Shown here: piece by piece, positions 37,814 through 48,868 of the stretch | Numbering within the stretch: the first letter of the stretch is position 1 | Layout of the letters: each line of letters begins with the position of its first letter | Assembly (NCBI RefSeq): GCF_964026585.1 | Contig: NZ_OZ032160.1 | Location: 682,001-746,000 of the forward strand | From: Candidatus Endowatersipora endosymbiont of Watersipora subatra | GTDB lineage: Bacteria > Pseudomonadota > Alphaproteobacteria > Rhizobiales > Rhizobiaceae | DNA length: 64,000 nucleotides | Direction of reading: 5' to 3' | Notes under the pieces: generated by a model | Database searches by the model: none | The model's input: only the letters and a program-made list of their open reading frames with translations | What the model was told of the DNA's origin: nothing | Translations under genes and position numbers: made by a program

Positions 37814-39823
37814 TTATTTCCCCGAAAACATCATGACCGTTACTAGAGCGGTTGCACCAATAACCATCGCAAATGCATAGTGATAAAGATAACCAGACTG
37901 AAACTTAGTTAACATATGGCTAATATCGATAACACGTTTGGAAATTCCATCCGGGCCCAAACGATCTATTACACCGATATCTCCTTTTTTCCATAAGAAA
38001 TAACCCAAGGACTTCATCGTTCGAACAAATAGAAAATCGTATAAGTCATCAAAATACCATTTTTTAAATAAGAAACGATATAGGCGGGGATATTGACGAG
38101 ATAGTTTAATCGGCAGCTTAGGATTATGAATATAAAACTGCCAAGATAGATAGAGCCCTAGAATTATCATAATAAAGGGAGACCATTCAATCACTTTAGG
38201 TACACTATGAATGTTTTGTAAGATAGTATTCTCTTCACCTAAAAAAAGAGATTCTTTCCAAAAAGAAAGGTAATATGGATCAAGATGGCCAGATTCGTGA
38301 TGGGACCCAACAAAGAAACGGTAGAAGAAAACACCAAAAAAAAGGGACCCAATTGCTAAAATATAAAGCGGAACCATCATAACGATTGGACTTTCATGAG
38401 CATTTTTGATGATATCAGCAGATCCTCTTGTTTTTCCATGAAAGGTCATGAAAATAAGCCTCCAAGAATAGAAGCTAGTAAACAGTACAACAATAAGAGT
38501 TAACCAAAATGCATAAATAGAAAAAGGATTCTGTCCTACGTAAAGACTTGCAAGGATAGAATCCTTAGAAAAGAAACCTGCGGTTCCGATTATTGTTCCA
38601 GGAACACCAAAACCAGTTAGGGCAAGTGTTCCGATCAACATCATCCAGTAGGTCCGAGGAATTATTTTATGTAATCCTCCCATTTTTCTCATATCCTGTT
38701 CACCCGAAAGCGCATGAATAACAGAGCCTGATCCCAAAAATAAAAGAGCTTTAAAGAAGGCATGAGTAAATAGATGAAATATGGCAGGACCATAAGCCCC
38801 TACCCCCAGAGCTGCAAACATATAGCCCAGTTGAGAACAGGTTGAATATGCTATAACACGCTTAATATCATTTTGAACTAAACCAACAGTAGCTGCAAAA
38901 AATGCAGTTATTGCACCAAAAAATGTCACAACTGTTAATGCCATCATTGATAGTTCAAAAATCGGGGATAAACGAGCGACCAAGAAAACCCCTGCAGTCA
39001 CCATTGTAGCGGCATGAATTAAAGCTGAAACTGGTGTTGGACCTTCCATAGCATCAGGTAACCAAACATGAAGAAAAAACTGTGCAGATTTACCCATGGC
39101 CCCCATAAATAGAAAAAGAGTCACAACAGTAATTGCATCTAATTTATTAAAATCATAGCCTAATAAGCTTATAAAAACACGATTTGCTTCTTCAGCTGAA
39201 TCAACAGAAAAACTCGCTGCTCTCGAAAAAATAGTACTGAAGTCGATAGAATCGAAAAGAAAAAATAAACCGAATATTCCTAGCAAAAAGCCAAAATCTC
39301 CAACACGATTGACGATAAAGGCTTTCATAGCGGCTGCATTGGCTAAAGGTTTTTTAAACCAAAAGCCAATCAGAAGATAAGATGCTAATCCGACTCCTTC
39401 CCATCCAAAGAACATTTGGATAAGATTATCAGAGGTTACGAGCATAAGCATTGTAAAAGTAAACAATGATAAGTAAGCGAAGAAACGTGAACGATTCGGA
39501 TCATTATGCATATATCCGATTGAGTAGATATGTACGAGCGAAGAGATAGTGTTCACAACAACGAGCATAACAGTGGTCAACGTATCTAGCCGAAAAGACC
39601 AGTCGGCCGTCAGATGGCCAGATTGAATCCAGCGCATAATTAAAATGGATTGAGTTTTAGAAGGACCAAACCCGAAACGAATGAACATGATGAAGCTTAA
39701 GAAAGCTGAAATCACTAAAAGGCCTGAGGTTAAATATCCAGCACCCCTATGGCCAATTTGACGACCAAAAAAACCAGAAATTAAAAACCCAATTAGAGGA
39801 AGAAAAACGATCAAGTGAATCAT
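37814..39823 (-). CDS. nuoL: NADH-quinone oxidoreductase subunit L
   Basis: Distal antiporter-like subunit, 669 residues, with the long C-terminal amphipathic helix that braces the membrane arm. [38 protein letters not shown] and [15 protein letters not shown] are typical. It is 25 nt downstream of nuoK. Confidence 0.97.
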   Translation of the reverse strand: MIHLIVFLPLIGFLISGFFGRQIGHRGAGYLTSGLLVISAFLSFIMFIRFGFGPSKTQSILIMRWIQSGHLTADWSFRLDTLTTVMLVVVNTISSLVHIYSIGYMHNDPNRSRFFAYLSLFTFTMLMLVTSDNLIQMFFGWEGVGLASYLLIGFWFKKPLANAAAMKAFIVNRVGDFGFLLGIFGLFFLFDSIDFSTIFSRAASFSVDSAEEANRVFISLLGYDFNKLDAITVVTLFLFMGAMGKSAQFFLHVWLPDAMEGPTPVSALIHAATMVTAGVFLVARLSPIFELSMMALTVVTFFGAITAFFAATVGLVQNDIKRVIAYSTCSQLGYMFAALGVGAYGPAIFHLFTHAFFKALLFLGSGSVIHALSGEQDMRKMGGLHKIIPRTYWMMLIGTLALTGFGVPGTIIGTAGFFSKDSILASLYVGQNPFSIYAFWLTLIVVLFTSFYSWRLIFMTFHGKTRGSADIIKNAHESPIVMMVPLYILAIGSLFFGVFFYRFFVGSHHESGHLDPYYLSFWKESLFLGEENTILQNIHSVPKVIEWSPFIMIILGLYLSWQFYIHNPKLPIKLSRQYPRLYRFLFKKWYFDDLYDFLFVRTMKSLGYFLWKKGDIGVIDRLGPDGISKRVIDISHMLTKFQSGYLYHYAFAMVIGATALVTVMMFSGK

Positions 39824-39848
39824 GGATTAAACTTCAGCCTCATCCAGC

Positions 39849-40157
39849 TTAACCTTTCATCATATTGAGATCTTCAACAGCGATAGATCCTCTTTTTCTA
39901 AAGAAGATAACGAGTATAGCGAGACCAAGAGCTACCTCAGCAGCCGATACAGTCAGTACGAATAAAACAAAAACTTGTCCGATTAAATCACCATTTTCTT
40001 GGGAAAAAGCAAGAAAATTAATATTCACGGCAAGCAAAATAAGTTCAACTGACATAAAAATCACTATGATATTTTTACGATTCAGAAAAATACCCCAAAT
40101 ACCCAAGATAAATAAAATCGAACCGACTACAAGGTAATGATAAAGACCAATTGTCAT
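39849..40157 (-). CDS. nuoK: NADH-quinone oxidoreductase subunit K
   Basis: 102-residue three-helix subunit of complex I. The conserved membrane Glu positions are in [10 protein letters not shown] and [11 protein letters not shown]. It starts 4 nt after nuoJ ends. Confidence 0.97.
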   Translation of the reverse strand: MTIGLYHYLVVGSILFILGIWGIFLNRKNIIVIFMSVELILLAVNINFLAFSQENGDLIGQVFVLFVLTVSAAEVALGLAILVIFFRKRGSIAVEDLNMMKG

Positions 40158-40161
40158 TGAA

Positions 40162-40776
40162 CTAAATCCCTTCGTTGGGCTTCACAGACACTAGTATCAC
40201 GGAATCATGAGGATCTCGTTCTACTTGTGATTCGACATCTTGTCTGTAAATGTTACGTTTATGATGCAATGTAAGAACAATCGCTCCAACCATACCAATG
40301 AGCAAAATTATCCCTGATAATTGAAAAAACAAGATGTAACGGGTGTATAATAGATTCCCCAAGGCTTTGATATTTGATACTTCAGTTATATTAGGAATTG
40401 GTTGTACAGCGCTTACTAATTCTTGACTATCAAGTGCATTGCCACTGAAAACAGCTATAAGTTCGATAAGTAAAATCAGACCCACAGAACCACCAACAGG
40501 TAAATACTTCAGAACACTTTTCTCCATGGTTAAAAAACGAAGATCAAGCATCATGATTACAAAAACAAACAAGACCAAAACAGCACCAACATAAGTAAGA
40601 ATGAGTACTAGCGCTAAAAATTCTGCCCCCATGAGCATGAACAAACCAGCAGAATTTAAAAAAGTCAAAATTAAAAAAAAGACAGAGTGAACAGGATTCC
40701 TAGATCCTATAACCATAAAAGCTGATAGAATAGCAACGAACGAAAAAAGATAAAAAAAGAGATTTACAATTGGCAT
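40162..40776 (-). CDS. nuoJ: NADH-quinone oxidoreductase subunit J
   Basis: 204-residue five-helix subunit, with the characteristic [20 protein letters not shown] segment carrying the conserved Tyr and Gly of the pi-bulge helix. A gap of 166 nt separates it from nuoI upstream, larger than most spacings in this operon. Confidence 0.96.
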   Translation of the reverse strand: MPIVNLFFYLFSFVAILSAFMVIGSRNPVHSVFFLILTFLNSAGLFMLMGAEFLALVLILTYVGAVLVLFVFVIMMLDLRFLTMEKSVLKYLPVGGSVGLILLIELIAVFSGNALDSQELVSAVQPIPNITEVSNIKALGNLLYTRYILFFQLSGIILLIGMVGAIVLTLHHKRNIYRQDVESQVERDPHDSVILVSVKPNEGI

Positions 40777-40942
40777 AAACCGCCCTTATCCTCTCACTGC
40801 TTTCCGTTTCAGTAGATTTTTCCTGTTTGCGGTTGATTCTTAGAACCAACTGCGCCCTTATCTTGTAGGCTATCCTAGCGTTTATACAACTCGGCGTCTA
40901 TACTCGTCATGATTTCTAGGGGGTGATTTTAATGAAAAGAAA
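40777..40942. other. Non-coding gap inside the nuo run (nuoI-nuoJ)
   Basis: No gene is seen in these 166 nt. It contains a near-perfect inverted repeat, GTTGATTC and GAACCAAC (one mismatch), around 40832-40850. It may hold an internal promoter or a decayed small ORF; nothing is recognisable. Confidence 0.4.
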
Positions 40943-41434
40943 TTACCGATAAGGTGCATCCATCATGATATTTTTGGAGAGTTCACTTTCCCAGAGATCG
41001 CCGTTTTCTAGCAATTTTTCTTTGTCATAATAAAGTTCCTGTCGTGTTTCAGTGGCGAACTCAAAGTTCGGACCTTCAACGATAGCGTCCACAGGACAGG
41101 CTTCTTGACAAAAGCCGCAATATATACATTTCACCATATCAATATCATAACGAATTGTTCTCCTCGTACCATCATTACTGCGCGGACCTGATTCAATAGT
41201 AATGGCTTGTGCTGGGCAAATCGCTTCGCATAGCTTGCAGGCAATGCATCGTTCTTCACCATTGGGGTAACGCCGCAGCGCATGTTCTCCTCTAAATCGG
41301 ACTGACGTGTGACCTTTTTCGAAGGGATAGTTGATTGTTACTTTAGGACTAAAGAAATAGCGTAATCCTAAGCCAAAAGATTTTAAAAATTCTAACAAAA
41401 ATAGTGATTTACCATATCTTAATAAAGAATACAT
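40943..41434 (-). CDS. nuoI: NADH-quinone oxidoreductase subunit I
   Basis: 163-residue 8Fe ferredoxin subunit carrying clusters N6a and N6b. Both 4Fe-4S motifs are intact: [16 protein letters not shown] and [16 protein letters not shown]. It lies 3 nt after nuoH. Confidence 0.97.
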   Translation of the reverse strand: MYSLLRYGKSLFLLEFLKSFGLGLRYFFSPKVTINYPFEKGHTSVRFRGEHALRRYPNGEERCIACKLCEAICPAQAITIESGPRSNDGTRRTIRYDIDMVKCIYCGFCQEACPVDAIVEGPNFEFATETRQELYYDKEKLLENGDLWESELSKNIMMDAPYR

Positions 41435-41437
41435 TTA

Positions 41438-42484
41438 TCAGTTCCATCCCATATACTGACGTAAAAACGCTGTTGCAAAAACCATGAAAATTGAAAGAGG
41501 TAGAAAAACTTTCCAACCGAGCCTCATCAATTGGTCATATCGATAACGTGGGACAATGGAGCGAATCATGGCCATGCAAAAGAAAACAAACAGTCCCTTT
41601 AAAATAAACCATATAATGCCTGGTACAAGATGAAATGGAGTCACGTCAATAGGAGGCAGCCATCCACCAAGAAACAATAGGGTTATCAGTACACACATCA
41701 GAGTAATTGATACAAACTCACCCAAAAAGAATAATAAAAAAGGGGTCGATGAGTATTCAACCATGTAGCCCGCAACGAGCTCTGATTCAGCCTCACTTAA
41801 ATCAAAGGGGGGTCGGTTAGTTTCTGCTATTGCTGAAATAAAAAATACAACAAATATCGGGAAGAGAGCAAAACAATGCCAATCCAAGACAGAATTGGGG
41901 ATCCCCATCATCGTACCCAAACCATCTTTTTGTGCATTTACAATATCTGTTAGATTCAATGAACCAACACATAAAAGAACACTAATAATGATAAATCCCA
42001 TAGAAACTTCATAAGAGATCATTTGGGCAGCCGAACGGATTGCAGAAAGGAAAGGGTATTTAGAATTAGAGGCCCATCCTCCCATGATTATGCCATAAAC
42101 CTGAAGTGAAGAGATCGCAAAGACAAACAACAACCCAAGGTTTGGATCAGCAACTGACCATCCTTCATCAAAAGGAATAACAGCCCAAGAAGAAAGAGAC
42201 AAAACACTCGTAACTAGGGGCGCTAAAAGAAAAAAAACCTTGTTAGCCCTAGCAGGAATGATTGGTTCTTTGAATACAAATTTTAGAAGATCAGCAAAAG
42301 ACTGAAGTAAGCCCCAAGGCCCGACAACATTAGGACCTCGCCGCATTTGAACAGCAGCAAAAATCTTTCGATCAGCGTAAAGAATATAAGAAATTGAAAA
42401 TAATAGAAGCACCAAGACGAGTAAACTTTGTGCTATCATTGTTAAAAGTGGACCGATATAGCTATTTGAGAGAGTACTATCCAT
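41438..42484 (-). CDS. nuoH: NADH-quinone oxidoreductase subunit H
   Basis: 348-residue membrane subunit at the junction with the peripheral arm, helping form the quinone site. About eight helices; typical segments are [40 protein letters not shown] and the Tyr-Arg-Tyr-Asp-Gln near the C-terminus. It is 4 nt after nuoG. Confidence 0.97.
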   Translation of the reverse strand: MDSTLSNSYIGPLLTMIAQSLLVLVLLLFSISYILYADRKIFAAVQMRRGPNVVGPWGLLQSFADLLKFVFKEPIIPARANKVFFLLAPLVTSVLSLSSWAVIPFDEGWSVADPNLGLLFVFAISSLQVYGIIMGGWASNSKYPFLSAIRSAAQMISYEVSMGFIIISVLLCVGSLNLTDIVNAQKDGLGTMMGIPNSVLDWHCFALFPIFVVFFISAIAETNRPPFDLSEAESELVAGYMVEYSSTPFLLFFLGEFVSITLMCVLITLLFLGGWLPPIDVTPFHLVPGIIWFILKGLFVFFCMAMIRSIVPRYRYDQLMRLGWKVFLPLSIFMVFATAFLRQYMGWN

Positions 42485-42488
42485 AACT

Positions 42489-44555
42489 CTACTTTTCTAT
42501 CTCTGTTGAAGTGCCCTGAGCAGAGAGGGAACAGGACGCCATAATAGAAGATGATCGTGCTATTGGGTTTGTAAAATAAAAGTCTTCCACATGAGGTTTA
42601 AAGACGGATTTACTCAAAGGCTGATACTTGCGAAGGGCCAGTGCATTAATTCCTGTATTGTCGCTATAAGTAATTTTGTCAATATCCGAAAAATGAGGGT
42701 ATTCATTATAGAGCGCTAAGCGTAACTGCTGAAGAGAATTGAAAGGTAAAGTTTTTCCCAAAGCTTCAGAAAGAGCACGTAATATTGCCCAGTCTTCGCG
42801 CGCGTCACCAGGTACAAGACACGCTCTCTTACTCATCTGAACACGACCTTCTGTATTCACCCACGTCCCTGATTTTTCAGTATAAGCAGCACCAGGTAAA
42901 ATAATATCGGCATGATGTGCACCTACATCACCGTGGCTGCCTATATAAACTGTCAATCCAGATCTGCGTTTCATTATATCCACTTCATCAGCGGCTAGAA
43001 GGAATAAAATTTCTGAATCTTCAAGCATTTGTTCTCTATTGTGTCCACCTTTTCCTGGTACGAAATCAAGATCCAACCCCCCAACTCGTCCTGCCGCTGT
43101 GTGGAGAATATTAAATCCATTCCATCTATCAGTCACAACACCAAAAGATTGCGCTATTTGAGCAAGTGAAGAAAGAATAGCAGCACCATCTTCACGATTA
43201 AGAGCCCCCTGCCCTACTATGATCATAGGATTTTTCCTTCTGATCAGCAGATGATCGACGACTTTTTGAATTGAATCAGGTCCCAAACCTAAATGATGAT
43301 AATCATAAGTAAGATCTGCATTCTCACCAACCAGCATAATCTCAAGTTTTCCTGTGATCCATCGTTTGCGGATACGAGTGTTTAAAACGGCCGCTTCTTT
43401 ACGAGGATTCGTCCCGACAAGTAAGAGAAATTCAGACTCTTCAATTCCACTAATTGTGGAATTGAAGAGATAGCTAGAGCGTCCCAATGCTGGATCGAGT
43501 GCAGATTGTTGTTCACGGCAATCCATATTTTTTGAACCCAGCATTTTCATAAGTTGTTTCATTGCATACATTTCTTCTACCGATGCCAAATCACCCGCAA
43601 TCGCTCCTATTTTACTAGAATCAAGGGAATCAATTTTTTCTGAAATAACTAAGAAGGCTTCTTTCCATGTGGCTAAAACCAGTTTTCCCTGCTTACGAAT
43701 ATAGGGATGATCTAATCTTTGTGTACGCAGACCATCGAAAATAAAGCGTGTTTTATCAGAAATCCATTCTTCATTCACATTTTCATTAGTTCGTGGAACA
43801 ATACGGATAACTTCAGAGCCAAATGTCTCAACTCGGATTGCTGAACCGACAGCGTCCATCACATCAATCGTATCTGTCTTATTGAGTTCCCAAGGTCGAG
43901 CCTGTAAAGAAGAGGGTTTTGATGTTAAAGCACCTACTGGGCAAAGATCAATCACATTCCCTTGCAATTCAGAAGCCATAGCTTTTTCAAGATAGGTGGT
44001 AATTTCTGCATCTTCACCACGGCCAATAAGTCCTAATTCAGAAATACCAGCGACCTCGTTCATAAATCTTACACATCGTGTACAATGAATGCAACGTGTC
44101 ATGACTGTTTTTACGAGTGGTCCAACATTCTTATCCTCTACAGCCCGTTTCCTTTCACTATAACGAGATTTATCCATGCCAAATGCCATGGCTTGATCTT
44201 GTAAATCGCATTCACCGCCTTGATCGCATATCGGGCAATCTAGAGGATGATTGATAAGGAGAAACTCCATCACCCCTTCACGCGCCTTTTTGACCATGAG
44301 TGTATTGGTAAATATTTCTGGTGCTTTACCGTCTAGACCAGGGGATAAATCATGAAAACGCATCGCACAAGAGGGGACAAGTTTCGCTGATGAGCTTCTT
44401 ATTTCAACAAGACACATGCGGCAATTCCCAGCAATAGAAAGACGCTTGTGAAAACAGAAGCGTGGCACTTCTATACCTAAGGATTCGATCCCTTCCAAGA
44501 GAGTAGATTGTTCTGGAACCTCCCTTTCAATCCCATCAATGACTATCTTGACCAT
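42489..44555 (-). CDS. nuoG: NADH-quinone oxidoreductase subunit G
   Basis: 688-residue subunit of the peripheral arm. The N-terminal 2Fe-2S ligands are in [18 protein letters not shown] and the following SCAM; the His-Cys-ligated cluster is in [15 protein letters not shown]; a 4Fe-4S set is in [11 protein letters not shown]. The rest is a molybdopterin-oxidoreductase-like domain without the cofactor. Length fits the alphaproteobacterial form. A 197-nt gap separates it from nuoF. Confidence 0.96.
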   Translation of the reverse strand: MVKIVIDGIEREVPEQSTLLEGIESLGIEVPRFCFHKRLSIAGNCRMCLVEIRSSSAKLVPSCAMRFHDLSPGLDGKAPEIFTNTLMVKKAREGVMEFLLINHPLDCPICDQGGECDLQDQAMAFGMDKSRYSERKRAVEDKNVGPLVKTVMTRCIHCTRCVRFMNEVAGISELGLIGRGEDAEITTYLEKAMASELQGNVIDLCPVGALTSKPSSLQARPWELNKTDTIDVMDAVGSAIRVETFGSEVIRIVPRTNENVNEEWISDKTRFIFDGLRTQRLDHPYIRKQGKLVLATWKEAFLVISEKIDSLDSSKIGAIAGDLASVEEMYAMKQLMKMLGSKNMDCREQQSALDPALGRSSYLFNSTISGIEESEFLLLVGTNPRKEAAVLNTRIRKRWITGKLEIMLVGENADLTYDYHHLGLGPDSIQKVVDHLLIRRKNPMIIVGQGALNREDGAAILSSLAQIAQSFGVVTDRWNGFNILHTAAGRVGGLDLDFVPGKGGHNREQMLEDSEILFLLAADEVDIMKRRSGLTVYIGSHGDVGAHHADIILPGAAYTEKSGTWVNTEGRVQMSKRACLVPGDAREDWAILRALSEALGKTLPFNSLQQLRLALYNEYPHFSDIDKITYSDNTGINALALRKYQPLSKSVFKPHVEDFYFTNPIARSSSIMASCSLSAQGTSTEIEK

Positions 44556-44752
44556 CGCTAGACTTTCCTATTCTTTTCTGACATGGCTAATTAGCGATCA
44601 ATGAATTTTACTTCAACCCAATCGTCACGTTTTTAAAATTTTACAGAAGATCAGCATTTATCAATGTGCAAAGAGAAGTCATTTCAGCGTCCGACAATCG
44701 ACACATAAATTGAGAGAGAGCCGTGAGAATTAATATCATAGCATTCAACTGA

Positions 44753-46054
44753 TTACGATGGCTCAAAAATCGAACTATCCCTATCTGAATTATAAATATA
44801 ACTATCAATACGTTCTTCAATAACCGAGCGAAAATGTGTGATCAAACCCTGAATAGGTGATGCTGCGGCATCACCCAAAGCACAGATGGTATGACCTTCA
44901 ATTTGTTTAGTCACATCAAAGAGCATATCAATTTCGCGTTTTTGGGCGCGACCTTGGACCATTCTTTCCATTATACGCCACATCCAACCTGTGCCTTCTC
45001 GACAAGGTGTACACTGGCCACAAGATTCATGTTTATAGAAATAGGAAAGCCTAGCAATGGCGCGAATGATGTCAGTAGATTTATCCATAACGATAATAGC
45101 AGCAGTACCTAAACCCGATTTCAATTTGATAAGAGAATCAAAATCCACGGGGCAATCAATAATCTGTTCAGCAGGGACACAAGAGACAGATGATCCTCCA
45201 GGAATGACAGCAAGAAGATTACTCCAGCCTCCATGAACACCACCACAATGTTTTTCAATCAGTTCGCGAAAGGGTACAGACATAGCTTCTTCAAACGTAC
45301 AAGGTGACTCTACATGTCCAGAAACACAAAATAATTTGGTCCCATGATTATTTTCAGCACCAAACGATGCAAACCAATCTGGCCCTCTTCGCAAAATTGT
45401 AGGAACCACTGCAACTGATTCAACATTATTGACTGTCGTTGGACAACCGTAGAGACCAAAATTAGCCGGAAATGGTGGCTTCAGGCGGGGCTGACCCTTT
45501 TTGCCTTCTAGAGATTCTAATAAAGCTGTTTCTTCTCCACAGATGTAGGCTCCTGCACCATGATGAACGTATATATCGTACTCCCAACCATTCTTGTTAT
45601 TTTTACCCAGTAATCCAGCATCATAACATTCATTTATGGCTCTCTCTAAACTCTCACGCTCACGAATATACTCCCCACGTACGTAAATGTAACAGACATG
45701 AGCGGAAATAGCACAACCAGCAATCAGACAACCCTCAATCAAGGTATGAGGGTCATGACGCATGATATCACGATCCTTACAGGTTCCTGGTTCAGATTCG
45801 TCTGCATTAATAACTAAATAATGAGGACGATCGGAGACTTTAGGGGGCATGAAAGACCATTTAAGACCAGTTGGAAATCCTGCCCCTCCACGGCCCCGCA
45901 ACCCTGATTTTTTCGTCTGTGCAATTATCCAATCAGGGCCGTTTTTTATTATTTCTTTAGTGTTAGACCAATGACCACGCGCCATCGAACCTTTCAACGA
46001 TTTGTCATGCAATCCGTAGATATTAGTGAAAATTCGGTCTTTATCCTGTAACAA
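44753..46054 (-). CDS. nuoF: NADH-quinone oxidoreductase subunit F
   Basis: 433-residue NADH- and FMN-binding subunit. [13 protein letters not shown] is the NADH-site glycine loop, and [13 protein letters not shown] with a distal Cys in HTICALGD binds the N3 4Fe-4S cluster. It follows nuoE after a gap of 68 nt. Confidence 0.97.
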   Translation of the reverse strand: MLQDKDRIFTNIYGLHDKSLKGSMARGHWSNTKEIIKNGPDWIIAQTKKSGLRGRGGAGFPTGLKWSFMPPKVSDRPHYLVINADESEPGTCKDRDIMRHDPHTLIEGCLIAGCAISAHVCYIYVRGEYIRERESLERAINECYDAGLLGKNNKNGWEYDIYVHHGAGAYICGEETALLESLEGKKGQPRLKPPFPANFGLYGCPTTVNNVESVAVVPTILRRGPDWFASFGAENNHGTKLFCVSGHVESPCTFEEAMSVPFRELIEKHCGGVHGGWSNLLAVIPGGSSVSCVPAEQIIDCPVDFDSLIKLKSGLGTAAIIVMDKSTDIIRAIARLSYFYKHESCGQCTPCREGTGWMWRIMERMVQGRAQKREIDMLFDVTKQIEGHTICALGDAAASPIQGLITHFRSVIEERIDSYIYNSDRDSSIFEPS

Positions 46055-46122
46055 TTTTCTTCACCCTCATTATAAATGGTTCACCTCTTCTTTGAGGTTT
46101 CCTCGCACGATCGATGAGGCTT

Positions 46123-46755
46123 TTACTTCTTCTGTTTCCTTTCAGAACATCCTACTAATGTTCTTAAACCACCAAACGGAGCCGAATAAGTTCGGTTGAT
46201 CTGGGGACCTGGAGTCACATCTTGGCCTTCATCTGCTGCAAATTTATCAATGATGGTTTTCAATATCTCAGGTGTTAGATCTTCATAGGTATCCTTAAAA
46301 ATCATGATCATGGGTGCATTGACACAGGCCCCCTGACATTCAACTTCTTCCCAAGACATCTCTTTATCTTCGGTAATCTGAAATTGATTAGGACTGATTT
46401 TGTCTTTGCATACTTCCATAAGATCACAGGCTCCTCGTAACATACAAGGCGTTGTCCCGCATACCTGAATATGAGCTTTTTTCCCAACAGGGGCTAGCTG
46501 AAACTGAGTATAGAAGGTTGCTACCTCTAAAACACGGATTTCAGGCATATCAAGCATAACAGATACATATTCAATTGCTGCACGACTCACCCAACCTTCC
46601 TGCTCCTGAACTCGCATTAAAAGAGGAATAACAGCAGAGGATTCACGACCTTTAGGGTAATGTCTCAATTTATGCTTCGCCCATGTCGCATTCGGACCAT
46701 TGAAGAAAAAGTGAGAGGGCTGAACTGAATCCTCAGCAAGACGGCGTATCGACAT
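46123..46755 (-). CDS. nuoE: NADH-quinone oxidoreductase subunit E
   Basis: 210-residue thioredoxin-like 2Fe-2S subunit (cluster N1a). The four Cys ligands lie in CGTTPCMLRG and ECQGACVNAPM. It is the first nuo gene of the run here. In intact alphaproteobacterial operons nuoA, B, C and D lie directly upstream, but the next gene upstream here is gltX, 182 nt away. Confidence 0.96.
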   Translation of the reverse strand: MSIRRLAEDSVQPSHFFFNGPNATWAKHKLRHYPKGRESSAVIPLLMRVQEQEGWVSRAAIEYVSVMLDMPEIRVLEVATFYTQFQLAPVGKKAHIQVCGTTPCMLRGACDLMEVCKDKISPNQFQITEDKEMSWEEVECQGACVNAPMIMIFKDTYEDLTPEILKTIIDKFAADEGQDVTPGPQINRTYSAPFGGLRTLVGCSERKQKK

Positions 46756-46937
46756 GCGTAATGGTTACGTTTGGATTGACTTTTATAACCACAATTTTAG
46801 CATAAGTTAATTAAATTACCAGAGCTGATAAGAAATGACAGAAGGAGAATTTTTATTTTCTTTTCCAAAAGTTAGAAAAGCTCCAGAAAAATCGTTAGAT
46901 AAGAATTTTTCCAGGCCCATCAGATATGAATTAAGCG

Positions 46938-48320
46938 TTAGAGAAGGAGCAATCGACGAATGGTCCGATCCTTTCCAATGAGTAATAACAAAGATGCCAT
47001 TTCAGGACCTGAATCCTGACCGGTAATAGCCTGTCTTAACGGCATAAACAAAGATCTACCCTTACGCCCTGTTCTAATTTTTAGTAGATCTGTCCATCGC
47101 TTCCACACATAGGAATCCCACACTTCATCTGATAAGAGAAAGGCAGAAAACTTTAAAAACTCGATTTCATCATTAGAAAATATTCTAGGGATAAAGTTGC
47201 CATTAACGACGTCACGCCACTGAATCACATCAGAAAATATTTTCAGATTAGGGCGCACACTATTCCAAAAGGATTCACCAAGGTCAGAATGTGAAGCTAC
47301 CAAACGGGAACGTACATCAGCGTAACTCAGACGACTTAAGATTTTTTGACTTAGTTTACCTAAGTCAAAAATGTCCAATTTGGCATCAGAGCAAGAAATC
47401 TTTTGGGGATCAAATACATCAGATAATTGGGAAAGATTTTCGTAAACGTGAACCGATTGACTAGTGCCAATCAAACAAGCAAGAGAAGAAACAGCCATGG
47501 GCTCATATCCATTTTTTCTTAAAGTTTGAATTGACAACGCTCCCTTGCGTTTAGAAAATCCCTCCCCTGAAGAATCTACTAACAGATTATGGTGTCCGAA
47601 TGCCGGTATATTCGCATCAAGTACGTTAAATAAGGCAATCTGAGCTGCTGTATTGGTAACATGATCACGACCACGAATGATATGTGTTAACCCCATATCA
47701 ATGTCGTCAACGACAGATGGCAAAGTATAAAGATACGTTCCATCACATCTAACCAATATAGGATCAGAAATAGAGGCTAAATCAATACGTTGAGGACCTC
47801 TTATCAGGTCATTCCAGTAAATTTCAGTCCGTTTAGGTTCAAACGGAGATACCTCAAAATTAGGCAAAAGAAACCGCCAATGTGATTCTTTCCCTTGCGC
47901 CAATAAATTAGCATGATCTTCATTTGAGATCTTCAGGGAAGAACGATCATAAATGGGCGGCAATCCTCTCGCTATCAGGCGATTACGAAGGCACTCAATT
48001 TCATCAGGCGATTCGTAGCAAGCGTAAAGCCAGCCATGAGACTTCAATCGATCTATAACTCCATCATAAACAGAAACTCTTTCAGATTGTTTTTCAATAG
48101 AGTCTGGAATGATCCCAAGCCATTGTAAATCTTCAAGAATGCTCTCCGAAAATTCATGAGTAGAACGAACCTTATCCGTATCGTCAAGGCGCAAGATAAA
48201 GCGACCCTTATATTTTTTGGCAAAAAACCAATTATAGAGAGCAGTACGAATATTCCCAATATGTAGTTTACCTGTTGGAGAAGGTGCAAATCGAACAACG
48301 GGGTTAATCTGAATTTTCAT
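46938..48320 (-). CDS. gltX: Glutamate-tRNA ligase (GltX2-like)
   Basis: Class I synthetase charging tRNA with glutamate. The HIGH motif reads HIGN (PSPTGKLHIGNIRTALYNW) and the KMSKS motif reads GFSKRKG. 460 residues. The Ser-Gly-Glu-Gly-Phe-Ser-Lys-Arg form resembles the second GltX of Alphaproteobacteria, which often works with GatCAB on tRNA-Gln; this sub-assignment is inference. It shares the strand with nuoE but is unlikely to be an ancestral neighbour. Confidence 0.94.
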   Translation of the reverse strand: MKIQINPVVRFAPSPTGKLHIGNIRTALYNWFFAKKYKGRFILRLDDTDKVRSTHEFSESILEDLQWLGIIPDSIEKQSERVSVYDGVIDRLKSHGWLYACYESPDEIECLRNRLIARGLPPIYDRSSLKISNEDHANLLAQGKESHWRFLLPNFEVSPFEPKRTEIYWNDLIRGPQRIDLASISDPILVRCDGTYLYTLPSVVDDIDMGLTHIIRGRDHVTNTAAQIALFNVLDANIPAFGHHNLLVDSSGEGFSKRKGALSIQTLRKNGYEPMAVSSLACLIGTSQSVHVYENLSQLSDVFDPQKISCSDAKLDIFDLGKLSQKILSRLSYADVRSRLVASHSDLGESFWNSVRPNLKIFSDVIQWRDVVNGNFIPRIFSNDEIEFLKFSAFLLSDEVWDSYVWKRWTDLLKIRTGRKGRSLFMPLRQAITGQDSGPEMASLLLLIGKDRTIRRLLLL

Positions 48321-48868
48321 AACATGAATCTTTTATTAAAGTAGAAATAAGCAAACTCAACGATGACACAATATGATCAATTATTTCTATTCTGTTTGTT
48401 TTAGCTGATTCGATGTATTTTGATGTGAATATTGATATCCATCGAAGATCCCCCCCCAAAATAGCTGTTCATAAAAATATGAAGTTCTTTTCTGCAGAAC
48501 TGGATCACTTGATCCTATCTGATTCAGCGAATGAGTCGACTCATTCCAGACTGAACTCTAAAATTGATGAAATCAAGAATTCAATAGGGAGACAACATAT
48601 AACATATATTGGCATTTTTAGATTTTCTGATTTTTAAAGAAACTTGATTCATTTGAATTATTCAAATAATCGTTAAAATTGTGTCATTCTTTATTGATCA
48701 TAAGTCTCAATTGAAGAAATCATCTTTAGTTTCAAGGCAAGGTGGCGAAGCGTTTATTATTCTTAATGTATATTGACGGTCGTATGATTGTTATCTTACA
48801 GAGATTCAATGAGAGAATAAGTTTTCTTCAAGAATAGAAACTCATATCGCAGATATGAAAGAATAGAA
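48321..48868. other. 548-nt gene-poor region between gltX and parE
   Basis: No recognisable gene. A plus-strand open frame at 48413-48637 (74 codons) has no family resemblance and no clear ribosome site. The region holds a C8 run (48450-48457), three back-to-back hairpins (48483-48546), a further palindrome ATTTGAATTATTCAAAT (48651-48667), and a weak promoter-like TTGACG at 48773. It is the largest empty stretch in the window. Confidence 0.6.
48483..48546. repeat. Three consecutive perfect hairpins
   Basis: AGTTCT/AGAACT with a 7-nt loop (48483-48501), GGATCA/TGATCC with a 2-nt gap (48502-48515), and the 18-bp perfect palindrome GAATGAGTCGACTCATTC (48529-48546). The first two abut directly. 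The order and density suggest a structured RNA or a multi-site operator rather than chance. Confidence 0.65.

Noticed and set aside
48413..48637. 74-codon open frame between gltX and parE
   Set aside because: No family likeness, no clear ribosome site, and it runs straight through three perfect palindromes; more likely non-coding.
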